A stretch of DNA of 64,000 bases, taken from assembly GCA_017562135.1 (NCBI GenBank), contig QEYB01001046.1, positions 682,001 to 746,000 on the forward strand, read 5' to 3'. The translations under genes were made by a program, and so were the position numbers. Positions 23,001-38,300 of the stretch are shown piece by piece (position 1 is the stretch's first letter; each line of letters opens with the position of its first letter). This stretch comes from Dipylidium caninum. Taxonomy: Eukaryota; Platyhelminthes; Cestoda; Cyclophyllidea; Dipylidiidae. The notes beneath the pieces are model-generated. The model did no database searches. It was not told the origin of the DNA and saw only the letters and a program-made list of their open reading frames with translations.

Positions 23001-26000
23001 TAAATGAATAAATAGAATCATTTAGTAAGTACACCATGAAAAGTAGCTTTTAGAGTTACTCGCAATGGATAATGGTATTTACTAAAATGATGGCAACTAT
23101 CGAAGTAGTTAGTAAATCGTAAGAGAGTAAGACGCACTTGTCAAGTAAAAAGAATGTTTATGGATGTCCATCACACTAGACCAGTAAATACGAGGAGTGT
23201 GTACCCAAATCAACCGCGTGTTCAATTAAAGGGACGCGAAACTCTCCTAAATAATGTGAGCTTTCATTCGTCGGGTTTCATAAGAAGCCAACAATGCTAC
23301 TTTTACACCGTAATTCAAATATAGTAGCCCAGGTTGTTGGTTCCACTTTCCTAGTCTCTGAGTGGCGAACTGCTATTTCGGGTGATCTGAAGCATCAACA
23401 TGAATTCCCTTGCAGATAGTTGCAAAATCTGTCATTACCATCCATCAAAGATGAAAAGTACAGGAGGGGATAAAGTTAAACAGTTTGTGGAAACTGAAGA
23501 CTGGATATTATAAACGCATTTCGGAAGGGCATCAGGGAGCAATCACCCCGTAACAACACAAATTAGCCTAACTGCATAGCACATAAACGAACTCAATGGA
23601 TCTAAGGAAAAGATTTGAGGTCACAAAATCACAGACCAGCATAAAATCCGCTCTAAAATCTCAAATCTTCCACAAATTCTGCTAGACCTTACGTAAGTCA
23701 GTTGCCATTTATTGTCGCTTAGTAAAAAAAACTGAAAATATTAGTGACTTGTTGTGCATTACTCGTTTATAAAAAAACAAAGAGCTTGAAACTCTTTTTA
23801 AATGAATCGATGTAGGTACATCAGTAAATCAATTTCATCTCATGGAAATTTGTCGTCACCAAACTTTTATAAATTTTATATCTTCGAAGAATATGAAAAA
23901 AAGGTTCTTAGAAGTATGTGGTTTTTTAGAGGTCAGATTAATGACTAACGAATAGTCACGAACATTGCATTTTTCGTGACCTCCAAGAGATTGTAGATTA
24001 AAAAAGTGATATCACTAATAACCGCATAACCTCAGCCAGTTTATGGAGATGTTTCCGTCTCCCAGATCTTCCAATAAAATAAAAAAATGAATAAGGTGAA
24101 TTAGTTTTTCTAAGTTAGAGGAAAACCCGCTAATCAACATTCCGTATGATCGAATGTAAAAAGCAAAAGACATGAGGAAGTTGTAGTGCATTTAAAATGC
24201 TTAGAAAATAGACACTCAAACGACAGTAATATGCTGACAGATGGTTTGGTCAATGTATAAAGGGATTAGAATATAACAGTAAAAACGAGGGATGGGAATT
24301 AATGTATATCCCCTAGGCAAACAATTTCACAGTCCACGTAAGCGCCAAGACGATGGCAATTTGACAGCTTTTAGTTAGACAGGACTCAGTTCCTTGAGGG
24401 AAATAATCGACATGATCACCCATAAGCTTGATTAAGGGAATGTAAAGAGAAAAAACGGTCTCCACAACGAAGCATTCCGCCTCAGGGCGATTGACGTTGG
24501 GACGTAAAACCAACAAGAATTAAATTTATTTCAATCATTTATTAGAGTTGGGAGAAATCGTAGCCAATCCTTGATTCCTAAGTCGACAGAAAGACTACGA
24601 GAAAAGGTTGAATTTCAATAGCTCCTTTATTAAAGTAGATCTTGTCCTAATTTACCTCTCCAATAATCTAAAATAAGTGGCACTCGATATCTAAAACCAT
24701 ACTTTGACCAGTGCAAAAATAAATACTTGTAGTTATTAAAAAAATCTTTCAGAACTACCTATTGGTAAAGAGATTAAGATGGCACGTAAGGAATACAAAA
24801 GTCCGTTTTCGACACTCAAATTGGTAAATCTTTATACCCACTCTTTCACACAAAGTCTCGAGAAAGGGAGAAATCGAAGAAGAAAAGAGTGATAAAGCAA
24901 ATGGTACACACATACCCCCTTATCGGTGTCATTGCAGGCCTCGAGAATTTTCATCACAGTCAGACAGGCGTAGTCGCTGATGAGGTCGCCTTGTGTGCGC
25001 ACTAATTCCTGCAGCACCCGTAAGGCCAGTGCGCGCGTCTCGCTCTGACCGTTGGGACGGGCGGAGTGAAGGGGAAGAAAAATTACCAATGCACAGAGTT
25101 TGAGGTTTGATCTGGAATAACTATCACACAGGTGCGACCCGCCAAAATGCTTCACAGGGTGTGCAGACGACGGTCTTCCTTCATTTTGTGGGATGTATAA
25201 CGTTAACCAAGAGTCACATCAAAACACTCCCTCTTCTTACCTTAATCCAGTTATTTGTATGTTTTCGAATCTTTAAAACAAATTCGTTTTAGGAAGTATG
25301 TCATACAATATTGGTTCATTTAAAACTACTCGAAACTAATCAGAGAAGGATAAATTTGGAGCCAAAAGAACCGCATAAAAGAGGTAAGCAAGTAAAACGA
25401 AGTGGGGGGTACACTTCTATAAAGCAAAATTGTTTAAATTCTCAAAATTCCAACATAAATGCTTCTTAAGCCAGAGATATGAGAAAGTTACGGTAATACC
25501 ATAGATTGGATCAGCCACGAAGTGCAAGCTGTTGTAATTTGCGTTCGTAAGGCAAGTGATTTCGCTCAGATACTGCCTTTGTTAGAGGCCGTTTAATAAA
25601 TAACAGTCAAATGTTAGACTTAACTCCCCGAGTAAATGGTTTCCCCCTATGAGTATGTTTAAAAAATGAAGAAAATATGCGACTTTTAACATTGGGGACC
25701 CCATTCTCACCACAAAGTGGCAATATCTCATGCCTAAGTTAGTCGAAATAGATTAATTTCAAGCAAACAGTCCAAGACGTTCTGATAATAACGCGTTAAA
25801 CGATCTCTCTACTTAAACACTGGAGTTTATCTGCTTTGTGTGTTTAGCCACAGCCCTCGTCATTTTAATGAAGGCCTGATGTTCATTTTCTTGAAAGAAA
25901 ACACTGTTAAGGGAAAATATTTGAGAAGACCTGACTATTTAACTATCGTCATGCAAAGGAGTATAGTACCAAGTCGTAGCTTTTTGGCTCAACGTTAAAT

Positions 26001-26347
26001 GGAACTATTAAAAATAATATTTTAATCAGTTTGCAGTGCTATGTAAAATAAAGCAAAACGTAAATTGAGATATGAACATACTGATGTGTCTGAGAGGGAC
26101 TCCAAAAGAATCAAGAGAGTCGGTTTTGAGTGTTCTTCCCAGGTCTGAATAGTGCCGTCTCGAAGCAATTTGATTAGCTTCAACATACACGCCTTGCGTT
26201 GTTCGTACCTGAGGGAATTTATACAGATTCATATTGACATAAATAGTATTTGTTTGTAAAGTGAGTCATAAGGTAACGCTTTTTACCTGTCATTATAGTT
26301 GGATAATTCCTGTAGAATTTCCGTAATCGCATCTTCTGGTGGCATCT
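20086..26347 (-). CDS. CLASP: CLASP C-terminal interacting domain exons
   Basis: Six exons match the conserved CLASP C-terminus, which binds CLIPs and cortical or kinetochore partners: EILQELSNYNDRYEQRKACM, ETRALALRVLQELV, YACLTVMKILEA, VIRSAEECAQ, LPDLIPGLIA and MRKASIFCLVQIAIKFGDAV. The last exon (20086-20154) reads FSLNHYIGRYKLP, lining up with the human LNLYIKRAQ end, then TAG. All phases agree. Confidence 0.94.
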
Positions 26348-29300
26348 CTGAAAAAGTGGAGCATACTTAGGCCTTTAAATCGTTTCAAAGCCGCACATGC
26401 ACACTGGTAAAAGCAACACTCCGAGCAACGATGCGACAACGAAAAAGTAGTCCGGTTTGCTGACGGTGCGCTGAACACCCGCCAATACGCGCCTCAGTTT
26501 GGAGCAATAAAAACACAGAATGCGATGGAATGAAAATGGACATTGGCCAGGCATAGTAATTCTCGATCAACGTGTATCGTAGGATGCCCTTATATTTGGT
26601 AGCAATTAGCCACAGTTAGATAGTCGTGTTGTAAAACACAAATAACAGAGGTGGAAGAGAGAAAAGTCAAGGAAAAAGGTAGTCCATAGAGAGCCTCATC
26701 CTAGTCTATGCCGCTGCCAGTGCGGACATGCAAGCGGGTACACACATGCTGATAGGCTGAGAAGGAGGCAAGGAGAAGAAGCGAAAGGAAGACTAGAACT
26801 ATAAGCTTACCGCGAATCTTTTTCAAAGTCTGATACCCAATAACGGGTTTTTTTAACTTGGGATAGAGCACTATACGGTGAAAAGGGGTCAACTATAGAA
26901 AACTAGCAAAACAAACTGATAAGACGGAAAATGAGGTATAAAGTAGCACAAAAACTTACGCTCGTTACTAAAACCGCTGAGTAGCGAAGGCGGTTGTTGT
27001 TGTTGCGGCTGAGGAGAAGTTGGAGCATTAGGTTCCGTAAAATAGCGAAAATAGCTTTTAGAGAAAGCAAAAAAAACTCACACTATTGGCTGGAAAGTAG
27101 GCGTAATGCGGTGATAGTTGCTGTAGATTTCCCGTGTCCCCAGCAGCGGGCGAAAGACGATTGGCACCAGCAACGGAAAAATAATGATGACCCCTCTCAC
27201 CAATTTGGCCATTCTGTCCCACTACAGCGGCGGAGTACGGTGGTGGTGGCGGTTGTCCGTAATTCGTGGAGGCTTCCATTCCCAACCGATTGTCCGGAAT
27301 GCTAACCGGTCGATTTTTGCCCTGGGATTGAAAGTGATTGGCCTCTTGTAGCACCGTAGGAACATATGTCATCGATATGGGACTGAAAGGTCTGGCGCCA
27401 TTGCCCACTTGAGGTCTTAAGAACGAAGTAAGAAAGATAGGCAGCAAGTATGGATGGCCTTAAAGTGTACAAAAAAAATGGTTAAAACCAGTTGGATTGA
27501 AGTCCTGTTGGACGGTAGAATAAAATTGCTGGTAAAATCAAGTTGAATGAACCGGTACAAACTTAACGAAAACCTGTAAGATAAGTAATAAAGGCAACCA
27601 GATCGGTGTCGATAGAATATTATAAGAAATGGAAATTTACCCATGAGGCCCTAAAAATTTGCTCAAAAAGCGTTGACAAAATGGTGAGTTCATTAACATT
27701 TGCCAAAATGAAAAGTTATCAAGGCCAATTTGTTAAAACATAAGAGTGAATGGTTACCAGATGAAAGTGGCCTTTTGCCAAACACCAGAAAAACGAATCA
27801 AAGGGAGGTCAGTGGATTGAAATCACCGTCAATGCGATTTTACCAAAGGCATTTGAATTACAAGAAGGAGATGTAGGTCGATCAATCATGAATCGCCAAC
27901 AAGGTGCGGATGTATTACAATAATTTTCCATAATAAGCAAGCGCTACCGCAACCACCAACCGAAGGCTCGTCGATAACAGCCAATTGGAAACATGTGACA
28001 TAACTGTTTGCTTAAAAATGTCATTGTTCACAAGCGTAGGAGTATCTTGCAGACGAAAAGTGCAGAAACGATACTGAAATACGCAGGTGTAATACCTCGA
28101 ACCAAAAAAGGACTCAATGAAGACTAATTAAAATACCTATCAGAGTGCGGCCGAAATGAACGTGGTTGGCGCAGTGAGAATGCATGCCGGATTCCACTGC
28201 ATAGGGTGGAATCAAATTATATTAAAAGTGAAGTGACGAAATGAAAAACCAAAGAAGTTCGAGATGATTAGCCAAAACAAATCGTTAAAAGTTAAGCACA
28301 AATTGTGAGGGGAAAATGGAGAAAATACAGACATTAACTTCATATACGAATTAATAAAAATATATACACATGTATAAGAAATATCTAAAAAAAGGCAAAA
28401 AAACCAACGACCAGTGGAGTATAAGGAGCGCGATTATGAGCAAAGTATTAGGTTACACTTCAATCAGCTGTGTTCACCTATCAATAGCGGACTAGACAGT
28501 ATTTAACTCATATATCTTGAGGCATTGCTCACAATCTCAATGATGGTAGCAATACCAGTGAGGAACACATGCAATAGTTCGAGTAGGATTATAGAAAAAC
28601 AAGACGGCTATCGAATTTGAAATTGGAGGGAAGAAAACTGATTACCGTAGAAAGGCAAGAAAGGCATTAAGATTACTTAGACCCCCGAGTTGCAGGGCGT
28701 AAACCATCAGGAGAGGTGGCCTCGTGGCTGCTAGTGCTAACGGTGGCCGTTTTCTGATAAGTTTTTAACAATTTCGCCGATTGGTCTTGAGAGGTCTTGG
28801 GCATCTGTTGAACGACACTGGCGAACGCGGCCGGATTGAGGTCGGAGAGTTTTATCACTACACGACTTGCCAGCTGCAAAAGGGAGACAACAAAGGCGAT
28901 TAATTTTAAGCCCACTTTATTATTAACCGGGTCTCTTTCACTGTGTTCGTGTTGCCTATATTATATTAAAATCTATGAAACATTAATTAATATGTTAGAG
29001 CCCAGCATACACAATGGTAACAAGGCATCCCGAGATCCAATACCAGTAAAAGGATTGATATTAAAGGTGAAATTTAAACAAAAGACTTGTTTTAGGAATT
29101 TTTTGTGATTATCAAAATAATTTAACATTGATAAAAAGTTGATTTGTTTCATGACTATTTTAATTCAGCCCTTGGAAGGCGACTCAAGGAATCCCCTGAA
29201 ATTAGGCTAAAACATTATCACTTACTGGCCAAGAAAATGTGAATTTTTTTAACTCTGCTAATAGATCACTAAAACCAAACATGAGAATTATGTTTACAGG

Positions 29301-32300
29301 CTATTATGTCAATAAAGTGTGAGGCTTAGAAGAAGTATCACGTCTAAAGGTGAAAAGCGCCTCAACCAGAGGTTACAATAAAGTTTGGTGGAAAATACAA
29401 ATTGCATTAATAACGTATAAAAAATTGTAAACGGCTATTTCTTCGGTAGTCTAAAGAACACAGGAAGAGTTCAGATTAAATTATAACATATAGGAAGCTA
29501 CCTATGGGTGTAAATTCAAGTTCCTAGGCGAAACCGAGTTTAATTACCTTGCTTAGACGATCCCCTAAAGTAGAGTGAGAGACAAGGACTAACCCTTCGA
29601 ACATCAGCCGACTTAGGCTCGGTTGACCAGGCAATAACACGAGCTATGCTCTTCACTATCTCGTTGGTGGGGTTGCTAATGGCGTCAACGGGCATCATAA
29701 CAAGGAGATCCTTGAGGTATTCCAGCACTCGTGCCTTTACCTTCAGTGTGGGTGACATCGCGTCATCAATTATGAAACGGCAGCAACAAGCAAACTGGAG
29801 ATTGAGAGGGAAATGTGAACTGAAAGAAATAAAAAAAAACAATGAAGTGGCTTATTTATTTTTAGTCAATTCAATAAGTTAAATTCTAATTAGTAATAAG
29901 TCAAAAAGCCCCTTTAGCTTGCTACTAGAGGACGTAAGTCGATTTCTATCAATTTGTGAAGTTGAAGTAGCGAATAGAAAGGTTCAGTGAAACAAGATCT
30001 ACGACTTAGCATAGACCCAAGAAAGAAAAAGATTTGAACTAAAACTACACCAAATTTATTATTATTCCTACCCTCCACAGAAGTCAATGAACTACTAATT
30101 TGAGGCATATAGCAAACGGACGCCTGCAGGATAAGGAACAATTAACCAAACCCAGTAAATTATACGTAAATAAAGGAAAAAATCATTGGAAGTTAACGCG
30201 CATAAGCTTTTCCATAATGATGAAGACGAAAGGGTTCTAATTCAAGCTCAAAAATACTTATTAACAAGCTGATAAGCCAACTACGTTAACGATAACCCAA
30301 AATAAACGTACCGAATAACAGCAAGAGTGTCGGCAATTGACTTCTGATGAGTGGAGAGGACCTCCTGTCCTTGTCGGTTAAAGAGCCGCACCATGGCTAT
30401 GTAAATCCACTCATGGAGGAACTGATGGTAACCCTTGATGAAAAGCTGTAGTGTCTCCATGAAGGGAGTGATAACCTATTATTAAATTGACAATAAAAAT
30501 ACACAAGGAAGCACCGTATATGTATCAAATTAATGTTTCTTTAACTCACCTTGCTTGAGGATTCGCCAAAACTAGCACTGAGAACTTCAGAGACCCGCAT
30601 AACTTCTGGGTGACTAAAAGACAAAATCGTGAAACCGACTTCGCATAGCGACAGAATGTCAGTACTAGTACAGGGAAGGGATTAAGCTCAGTAATAACAA
30701 CCACAAGCTAGGGGAAAGCGAAAAGGATACAGAACTGTATTTATTTGGTTACAATTCATGCTACCTCATTTCAAATGCTATCCCACAGTATTTTAGGACT
30801 TATCAAATTTAACGCACTTTCGGATCCGTCAGGAGAAAATTGTCCCATGGTATAAAATAACTCTTTTTTTGTACACTATCGTTTCATTACGCAGATGTCT
30901 CGAAATTCATGTCGCAATAAACCTAGTGAATACGACCACATCATCAATCTTTCACAAACAGTTGCTATGAAATTGGTAGTCTTTATGAACAGTCTGACAG
31001 ATTAGAAAAGTATCGATAGCTAAAGAGAGACTGAATAACACTATTGTAAAACGAGCATTTGCGAATAAACCACAGTAATGAACTCTTGTTTAATTAAATT
31101 TGAGCTAAACCTTTTAAGAACACAAAAAAATCCACAAAATTACAACGAAGAATACGTTATGGAACCTACGAAGAGGCTAGCAAAAATAAATACCTCAAAG
31201 GTTGACCCGATCGAAGATATTCCTTCAGATGCATAAGGCCTTCTTTCTTCTCCGACCACTGAGAGCTACCCAGTAATTTGATAATCTCCCCAAATCCCTA
31301 CAAAGTGTGTTTTTAAGACAATAATACGATGAATAACTTTAAATCACCTAAGAGGTTGATCACTTCAATCAAATTATTTTTGGTCTACAACCGAGTCAAA
31401 CATGACCAAAGCGTGCATCCAGATGTTACAATAAACAACAAACTACGGAATCGTGTCTACCCAAAAAATAATTTGTTTTGAATTTACTATAGCCGTTCGC
31501 TCCAATACAAAAGAACTTTTTTTCTACTAGACATAAATAAAAAGGTTTAACCATGAAGAAATTAAAAACAACGACTGACAGTTGGATCCTTAGGTCAGAC
31601 GGCGCATATTTCGTGAACTGATGCGATATATAAATAGGGCCCATAATTCGCGCATACATACATCATGGAGACAAGTGTAAAATATTTCACCGTTAAGAAC
31701 GTCTTTGAATGCTTCTAATGGCCCGAAATGCTTTCGAGCTTACTTTTTTATATTCTGTGGCAGTTCAAATCACAATTACCATAGTTTTTCCACTGATTAT
31801 GCGGCCAGTGCGTGAAACAGCTACGCGACCCTGGATGTCTCACCAAAGTATACTTTTCGCCGGAAGAAGGCGGAGATTCCCCAATAACGTTGGAATGACG
31901 GAACGACTTTCTTATTTTAACAGTAGAGTGATTTATGCTATCTTTGTATGACCCGATAGGGAACAAATCATTACGCAATAAAGCTTTTCATGTGTGCCGC
32001 AAATGTAATAATGATGGAGGGAAGATACACAAAAAAAGTAATTTAATTTTAGACTTCTTTAGGGGCATTTCCTCCGTTAACAAAATTTCCACTATGAAGT
32101 AGGCGGATAGGAAAGTTGGTAAAAATTAGTGCAATTTTTGGCATGCAATTCTTCTGGAAATAGTGAACCAATCATGCAGAGCCGCCAGCAACGTACCTGA
32201 ATGGTCCGAGGGACAGAAAAACGCTAGCAAGAAAAATCGAGAATGTTGACATACCACTAAATTTGCCTTATAACGGAAGCCATTTTTAATGAAAAAAAAA

Positions 32301-35300
32301 TGCCTCCTTTTGTGCCTAAAACTTGTGTTACCGAAGTAAGTACCCCAAGAATGGAGAAGTTTATGTTACGAAGTGCGACGTTCCACCTCACAACGGCTTA
32401 CATTAATTGGACGTAGATGATTGCGACGATACACCGGCATAGATTGACCCGAGCGCTCGGAGCACAGAGAAGACGTCTCACTGGCGTTGTCATCCGACTC
32501 ATATTGACGACGGGACAAGTTCTTAACCTAAAAATAGACCATTTATCGACATTATACACTAAGCCGAATTCGAAACAATGATAGAAAAAAACTCCTCAAC
32601 TTTACAAATAATGATACATTACATTTATTCACGAATGGTGTAGCTTTTGTCCTTTAAAAATTGCGGTAGGCTTATGAAGAATACAATCCCATGGGAAAAG
32701 TGGTTGCAAATTTAGGACGCAACAACACGATACGATGGTGTTACGACAGGACGGATAATTTATTAAATATTCAGATGGGAATAAAACTTAGACTTCCAAC
32801 AAGCAGATAACTCACTGGTGGGTATCCGGCATCGCTCATTGATGATAAGGAACTAAAAAATAATAAATATCAGTGGAGAGTAGCAAGAAGTGTTCTGTAT
32901 CAAGATAAGAAAAAAGGTTACGAGACATTGGCTTAGAATTGGAAGCACCTGAGGTGTTACTCGTGCTCATACTTTTAACGACTTTAGTTTAAAAGTGGAT
33001 GATAAAACCCTTTTAAAAACACACCAAACGAAAAGTTTAAACCAATATTGTAGACAAAATTTTCCTACTGTTGGTATCTTTAAAGAACTAATCTACAAAA
33101 AACAATTTTAATTTTCGGAAGTCGTGAAAAGTGTAAATCACAATCTTATACTCTAAGGAAAATCGGATCAACTGATGTTTTGTCTGATGTAGAACAAAGT
33201 CCTAGTAAATTGGAGCAATTTGAAAACGTCCCCGAAGAACTGCCCGAAATATTGTCATGAAAAGTTGACACGTTACACAAATAATGGTGCTTCTGAGTTA
33301 TTTTTTACGAGAGGCAAAAATTATATCAAATTTGGGAAAAATCTTTGTTTCCACTATTTTCCAAATGCAGCTGTTAAGGTTTGAATGCAGAATTGCCGTT
33401 TCTAAAAAAGTAAAAGCATTGCTTAAATGACAGAAAATAGTCATATCAGCACCGAATCTTTCCAGGTAAGTGAAAGGTTGAAATATTTGACAGCGAAAAG
33501 AAAGAGCAATCACAGAGTGCCAAGAACTAAAAATAGAGCAAGAGCGGATGAAGAGAGGAAATCACTATGTGTGCCTACTATGTTAGTGATAGAAAATCAC
33601 ACTTATTGTATTAGCCTAGCCAAACTATTTCACGGACCAGAAAATATAGCCCATCTGGTACAAAAAAGCACATCAAAAGTAAAATAGAAACTAACGTCTT
33701 CTATCGGTAACGCCAGCGACACTGTAAGCGTAGGGGGGATTGCCACTGGCAGCAGAGACGGGAGAACCCTCGCGAGATGAGCCCTGACTATGAGGAACGG
33801 GTCTTGAGCTCTTCCGAATGCCGCGTGCTGTCGCATTGACGTTGTAGCCTAGGCCTTTCCGACTGTTGATTGTAGAACTGAGGGTATTCATATAAGCTTT
33901 GGCTGCAGTCTGACCACCAACGTTATAGGCCAACTCAGAACCAGTTCTAATCGGAGAAGTTTCACGACTCGCAGCTAAAGTGAGGAACGTTTAAATCACT
34001 TTGACAGCCTTCATTTGTTGTTTTCGAAATGAGAGAGCATATCTTAGATAAGTTATGAGGTGACAATCATTCGTCCTTAAAAGCAATTTGCTCAAGCCAG
34101 ATAGGGGTAAATAAGCCTTAAAAATCTGTGATAATGGAAATTTCCACAAAAATGTTTCATATCTCGCTCCGTTGAGATTGAATGCAGGAAGCGATACCAC
34201 GTCTTCTGAATACTATCCAAGTGTTTCCAGGCCCGATTCCTTAGTGTGAAGCTTCCAAACCCTCGACAAACTTACCGTCGATTTGCCAAGAAAAGTTTCT
34301 TAATGCATTCTACGAAGGAGATCTCATTTAAAGATAATGTGAACCCTTGGTCAGATAACCAGAACGAAAGCGGCAAAGGTCTACTTGAGAATAAAAACAC
34401 CGCGACCCCAAATAGCAACAAAAAAGGATGAATTTTGAACATCTAAATGTGGAAACCATTGGAGCCCAACTGTGCAGAAAAGTTGGGAGCAAGTTCCTTT
34501 AGGAATTGGGATGGACGATTACCAAGGCGGACGTGTACCACATACGAAGTCTCTGCCTTAAATTCTAGTTCTACAGGAACAAACCGAGAGTGACTAACAC
34601 TCTCCTAGGCAAACAAGCAATAATACCGAAGTTAGATAATTAACGAGGTAAGAGTATAAACGATGACAACATTCTTTTCTATGTAGCGCAAAATAAATAA
34701 CAGAACAAATAAGAGCAAAGCATATAGTACAAACCCTGGAGAAAAAAGAATGACAAGTAAGCGAGAATGGAAAAGTAAAAACCTACTCGATTTGACGGGT
34801 TTTTCTTTACTAATCTAAAAGTGGCACCTACTTTACATCTAAAAATAGGCTGAAGGATCAAAACATATGCGAGGGACCAACAGCGAAACAAAACTGAACG
34901 TAGAAACCTACAAGTATCATCGGTAGAATATGCCACGGCGTCATCTTTGAGTTTATCACCATCACCACCAGTACAATCAACTTCAAAGTCTTTTACCTCA
35001 CTACTTATACTGTGTTCAGGTTCCGAAGACACTTCTTTGGCAGTAGCGGTGGTCGTCCCAACCGCGCAAATGCTCTCAACTATAGCAAAATGGCATTTAA
35101 TTTAGTCAACGTCAGTAAAGAAAAAACCACTTTAGACCGGCTTCCCAATCCTTCCGTCAAATAATAATCATTGTTTAAGGAAGACCTCAGAAGTGGAAGT
35201 AACGGAAGGCTCGTGAACTATTTGGCCAACAGAACTAGCCCTTCTAAATCTATTGATAACAATTTCAACTGCTCATTCCGTATTCTAGCAACAATTGTTG

Positions 35301-38300
35301 AGTTTTGATAGTCTTAGGCAGCAACACAATGTAGTGTCAATCAGTTCAAGCAAGGATAAATTGAATTACATCTCTCTTTGGAGGTAACCAATTCCCCGAA
35401 AGAAAGATGTGAGAAAATTATTTTTTAAGTATACAAAGACGATAAATGCAATGCGTTTTCGGCAGCATTTCGAATTTAGACAAGCAGAGAGAGTATGCTG
35501 TACTATCCCACAAGTAGAAAATTAGTTTTACTACTTGGCGCCATAAGTTTTTTTTTTATATTAAGAGGAATATTTACAATGGACGATATCTAAAGATCGC
35601 CAATGTAGAAGTTGTATACGCATAAACCGGGTAAGTGGTTTAGATACTACAATCAATCCAAATCAAAAAGGGATTAAAGAGAAGAAATCACGGAAAGCTT
35701 AGAACCTAGAATCACACCTAACAAGGTGATTTTGCTGCTAAATAGCGACCAGGGTAATAAGTTATACGCTCGAATTACTGGTCGGAAGGATGGAATTCAC
35801 TGATTCAGTTAAATGACAAATAGCTTCAAAACGGTGCTATTATGATAAGAGTGAAACGGAGAAATTTGTAAGAGATACCTTACGAATGCGATACCACTTT
35901 TTTAATAACTAGATAGATGGAAATAGATCGAACTTACGTTGTGACATTGACGTTTTTCCGGTCCCAACGCGAGAACGCGAGTCGCCGTATGGGTTTTTTC
36001 TTGCCATTTCTAAAAGAAGGCTAAACTTGCTCAAGATTTATCATTATATAAAATATCACTGCTTTCGAAATTCCGGGTGCCAATTGCCAGCTAATTAATC
36101 GCTATTATATTCAAATAAATTTAATTCTTCACGGGTGAGGAGACCGCGCAGTAAGCCTTAGTTATTAAAGACCGAAAGTTATTAGTAGTACATTGGGCTT
36201 AGGGAAAAGCACAGTTTCGAAAAAGTAGGTTGAAAACTTTTTTATCAAAGTAGAAGGGTGCATTATTGACAGGAACTAAACAAAAACGTGAACTTATCAC
36301 ACATTTTCCTTCAAATCCGACTTAATAATTGTTCAAAATGCATTCAAAAGCTTTAAAAATAAACTAACCGGACATTATGGAACTAGTGCTAGGAATAGTG
36401 GGCCGACGAGTGGTACTGCTGAGCCCGGAGGTACCCATGGCCGGCCGGGTAGTACGCTTATTGTTCACGTTAGCCAGATTCGTCTGGCTGGCCGTCCGAC
36501 TGCTGGTCCCGCTGGTCACACTTGACTGATCGTCTGTTCCATTAGAGAGTGAGCGCTCAATCGCCTTGCGTTTGGAAGGATCAAGGTTCCGCAACACTGT
36601 CTCCACTTGGTCGGGAAATTTCTCCGCAAATGACTTGAATGCTCTGTTTTAAGGAAGTACATGATACTTTTCTTTATCATATCTCACAAGACTCACAAGC
36701 TGACTGCTAAAAGATCACATGAGTGAGCTATTTCACCACCACAGTTTGGGGAATGGACAAAAAATCCGACCAAAAAAGTTAATTTACAGAAAATAAGGAC
36801 CAAAATATGTCCGTTATTTGAAATTCGATAACTACATAAAAATCTGAGTGAGAAGACTGGAACAATCACAAACTGTTGAAAAGGTAAGATCATGTTCACT
36901 GGCTAGCAAACATTATTTGAGCAGAGGTCAAATCAGCTCACTCACAGTTGTAGTTTGAACCATGACAAAACCAAATCTGTTTGCAGATGATACTAAAGCG
37001 GACGAGCAATGCATGTGCACATGCCAGAATGACATGACAAACTGTCAAACCGGAGCGACAAATAGTGTTTGGGGTTGAAATTGAAATTCGCGCTGCTGAG
37101 CTGACCAATGGTAGAGGCGAAGAGGGAGGGTTAATAAAAAACGAGATTTGAGGGTGGTCACGAAACGATGCAATAAATTTCATTTGCGATTTTGTATTGA
37201 TTTCACATCAAACAAAATAGTTTCCTTGAGGCGTTTAACGTCTTTCCAAATTTCGAGACGAGTTATTCAATGATGCCTTAATAAATCTACCGTCATCTTA
37301 ATGTCGTTTAAACTTCCAACACACCAAACTGGGATGACTAAAGTCGTCTTTATTAAGATTGACTGTGAAGTGACCTCTTATCTTAACTTAATGAACGACA
37401 TTTAGAGCAGGTCCTTCATCAGTGAATAAAAACCACTCGAAACAAAAGTTGTGTCCAGGCAACGAGTTAACCCATTTGTTATCCTTTTAGATGGTAAAAG
37501 ATGGGATGATAATAACCTTCGACAGATGATAATGACTTATAAAGATACCCATTACAAAAAGGCAAAAAATAACAAGGTTACAAGGTAACAAGAATGAAAA
37601 AGTTTAAGAGGAACATGTGTATTTTCGCCCAGAAAAGAATGAATCTACCAACGAAAGATTTGCTAAACCACATTCTCAACCTCTCATTTGTAGATGAAAA
37701 GAATCATGTTAAGATAATTAGTATACATGGAGTAAACACCATTTAGATGACAGAAGTTGAGACAGGACTCACTTCCTCGTCGCAGACCGAGCGTCTTGGT
37801 CAGCATCAGAAACTCCTTTGCGTAGAACTTCCTGGATCAGGCCCATGTGCCTCTCTAACGTATGGACAGGCCAGTATTGGAATATGGGATCGAGAAAGAT
37901 GCAAACATGTCTGAGAGGGTAAAAAAATAATGGTTTATTATTCACTGTTGCATCTTTTTCTTGATTTCTTTTAAGGATACAATTTTGCGCGAACTAAATA
38001 TTTGTGTAAAACCTGGCCTTAGTATAAAAGGAGAAGAAGCAGTGTCAAGTCACCATAAAAATTATCCACGTTGTGAGAAAAGCGGTTTAGATATGTATCC
38101 CCTTCTCCCGAGAATCGTGTGACCAAAACCGAAAGCCGTAAAAAAGACATTTGTCCACTCACTTAAAACGGAATTTATGGGTTCAAAAAATTAAAATAGT
38201 ACTAGTACTACAAAAGAATACTAGCAATTTGTGCCGATAGTAAGGCAAAAAGTTTGGTCAAGAATTCGCACTCATTTTGGAGAGGAGCCTTCTCAAGTGA

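Noticed and set aside
32930..33005. Minus-strand frame MSTSNTSGASNSKPMS as a CLASP linker exon.
   Set aside because: Composition fits, but no choice of acceptor and donor matches the phases of both neighbouring exons. The missing exon remains unplaced.
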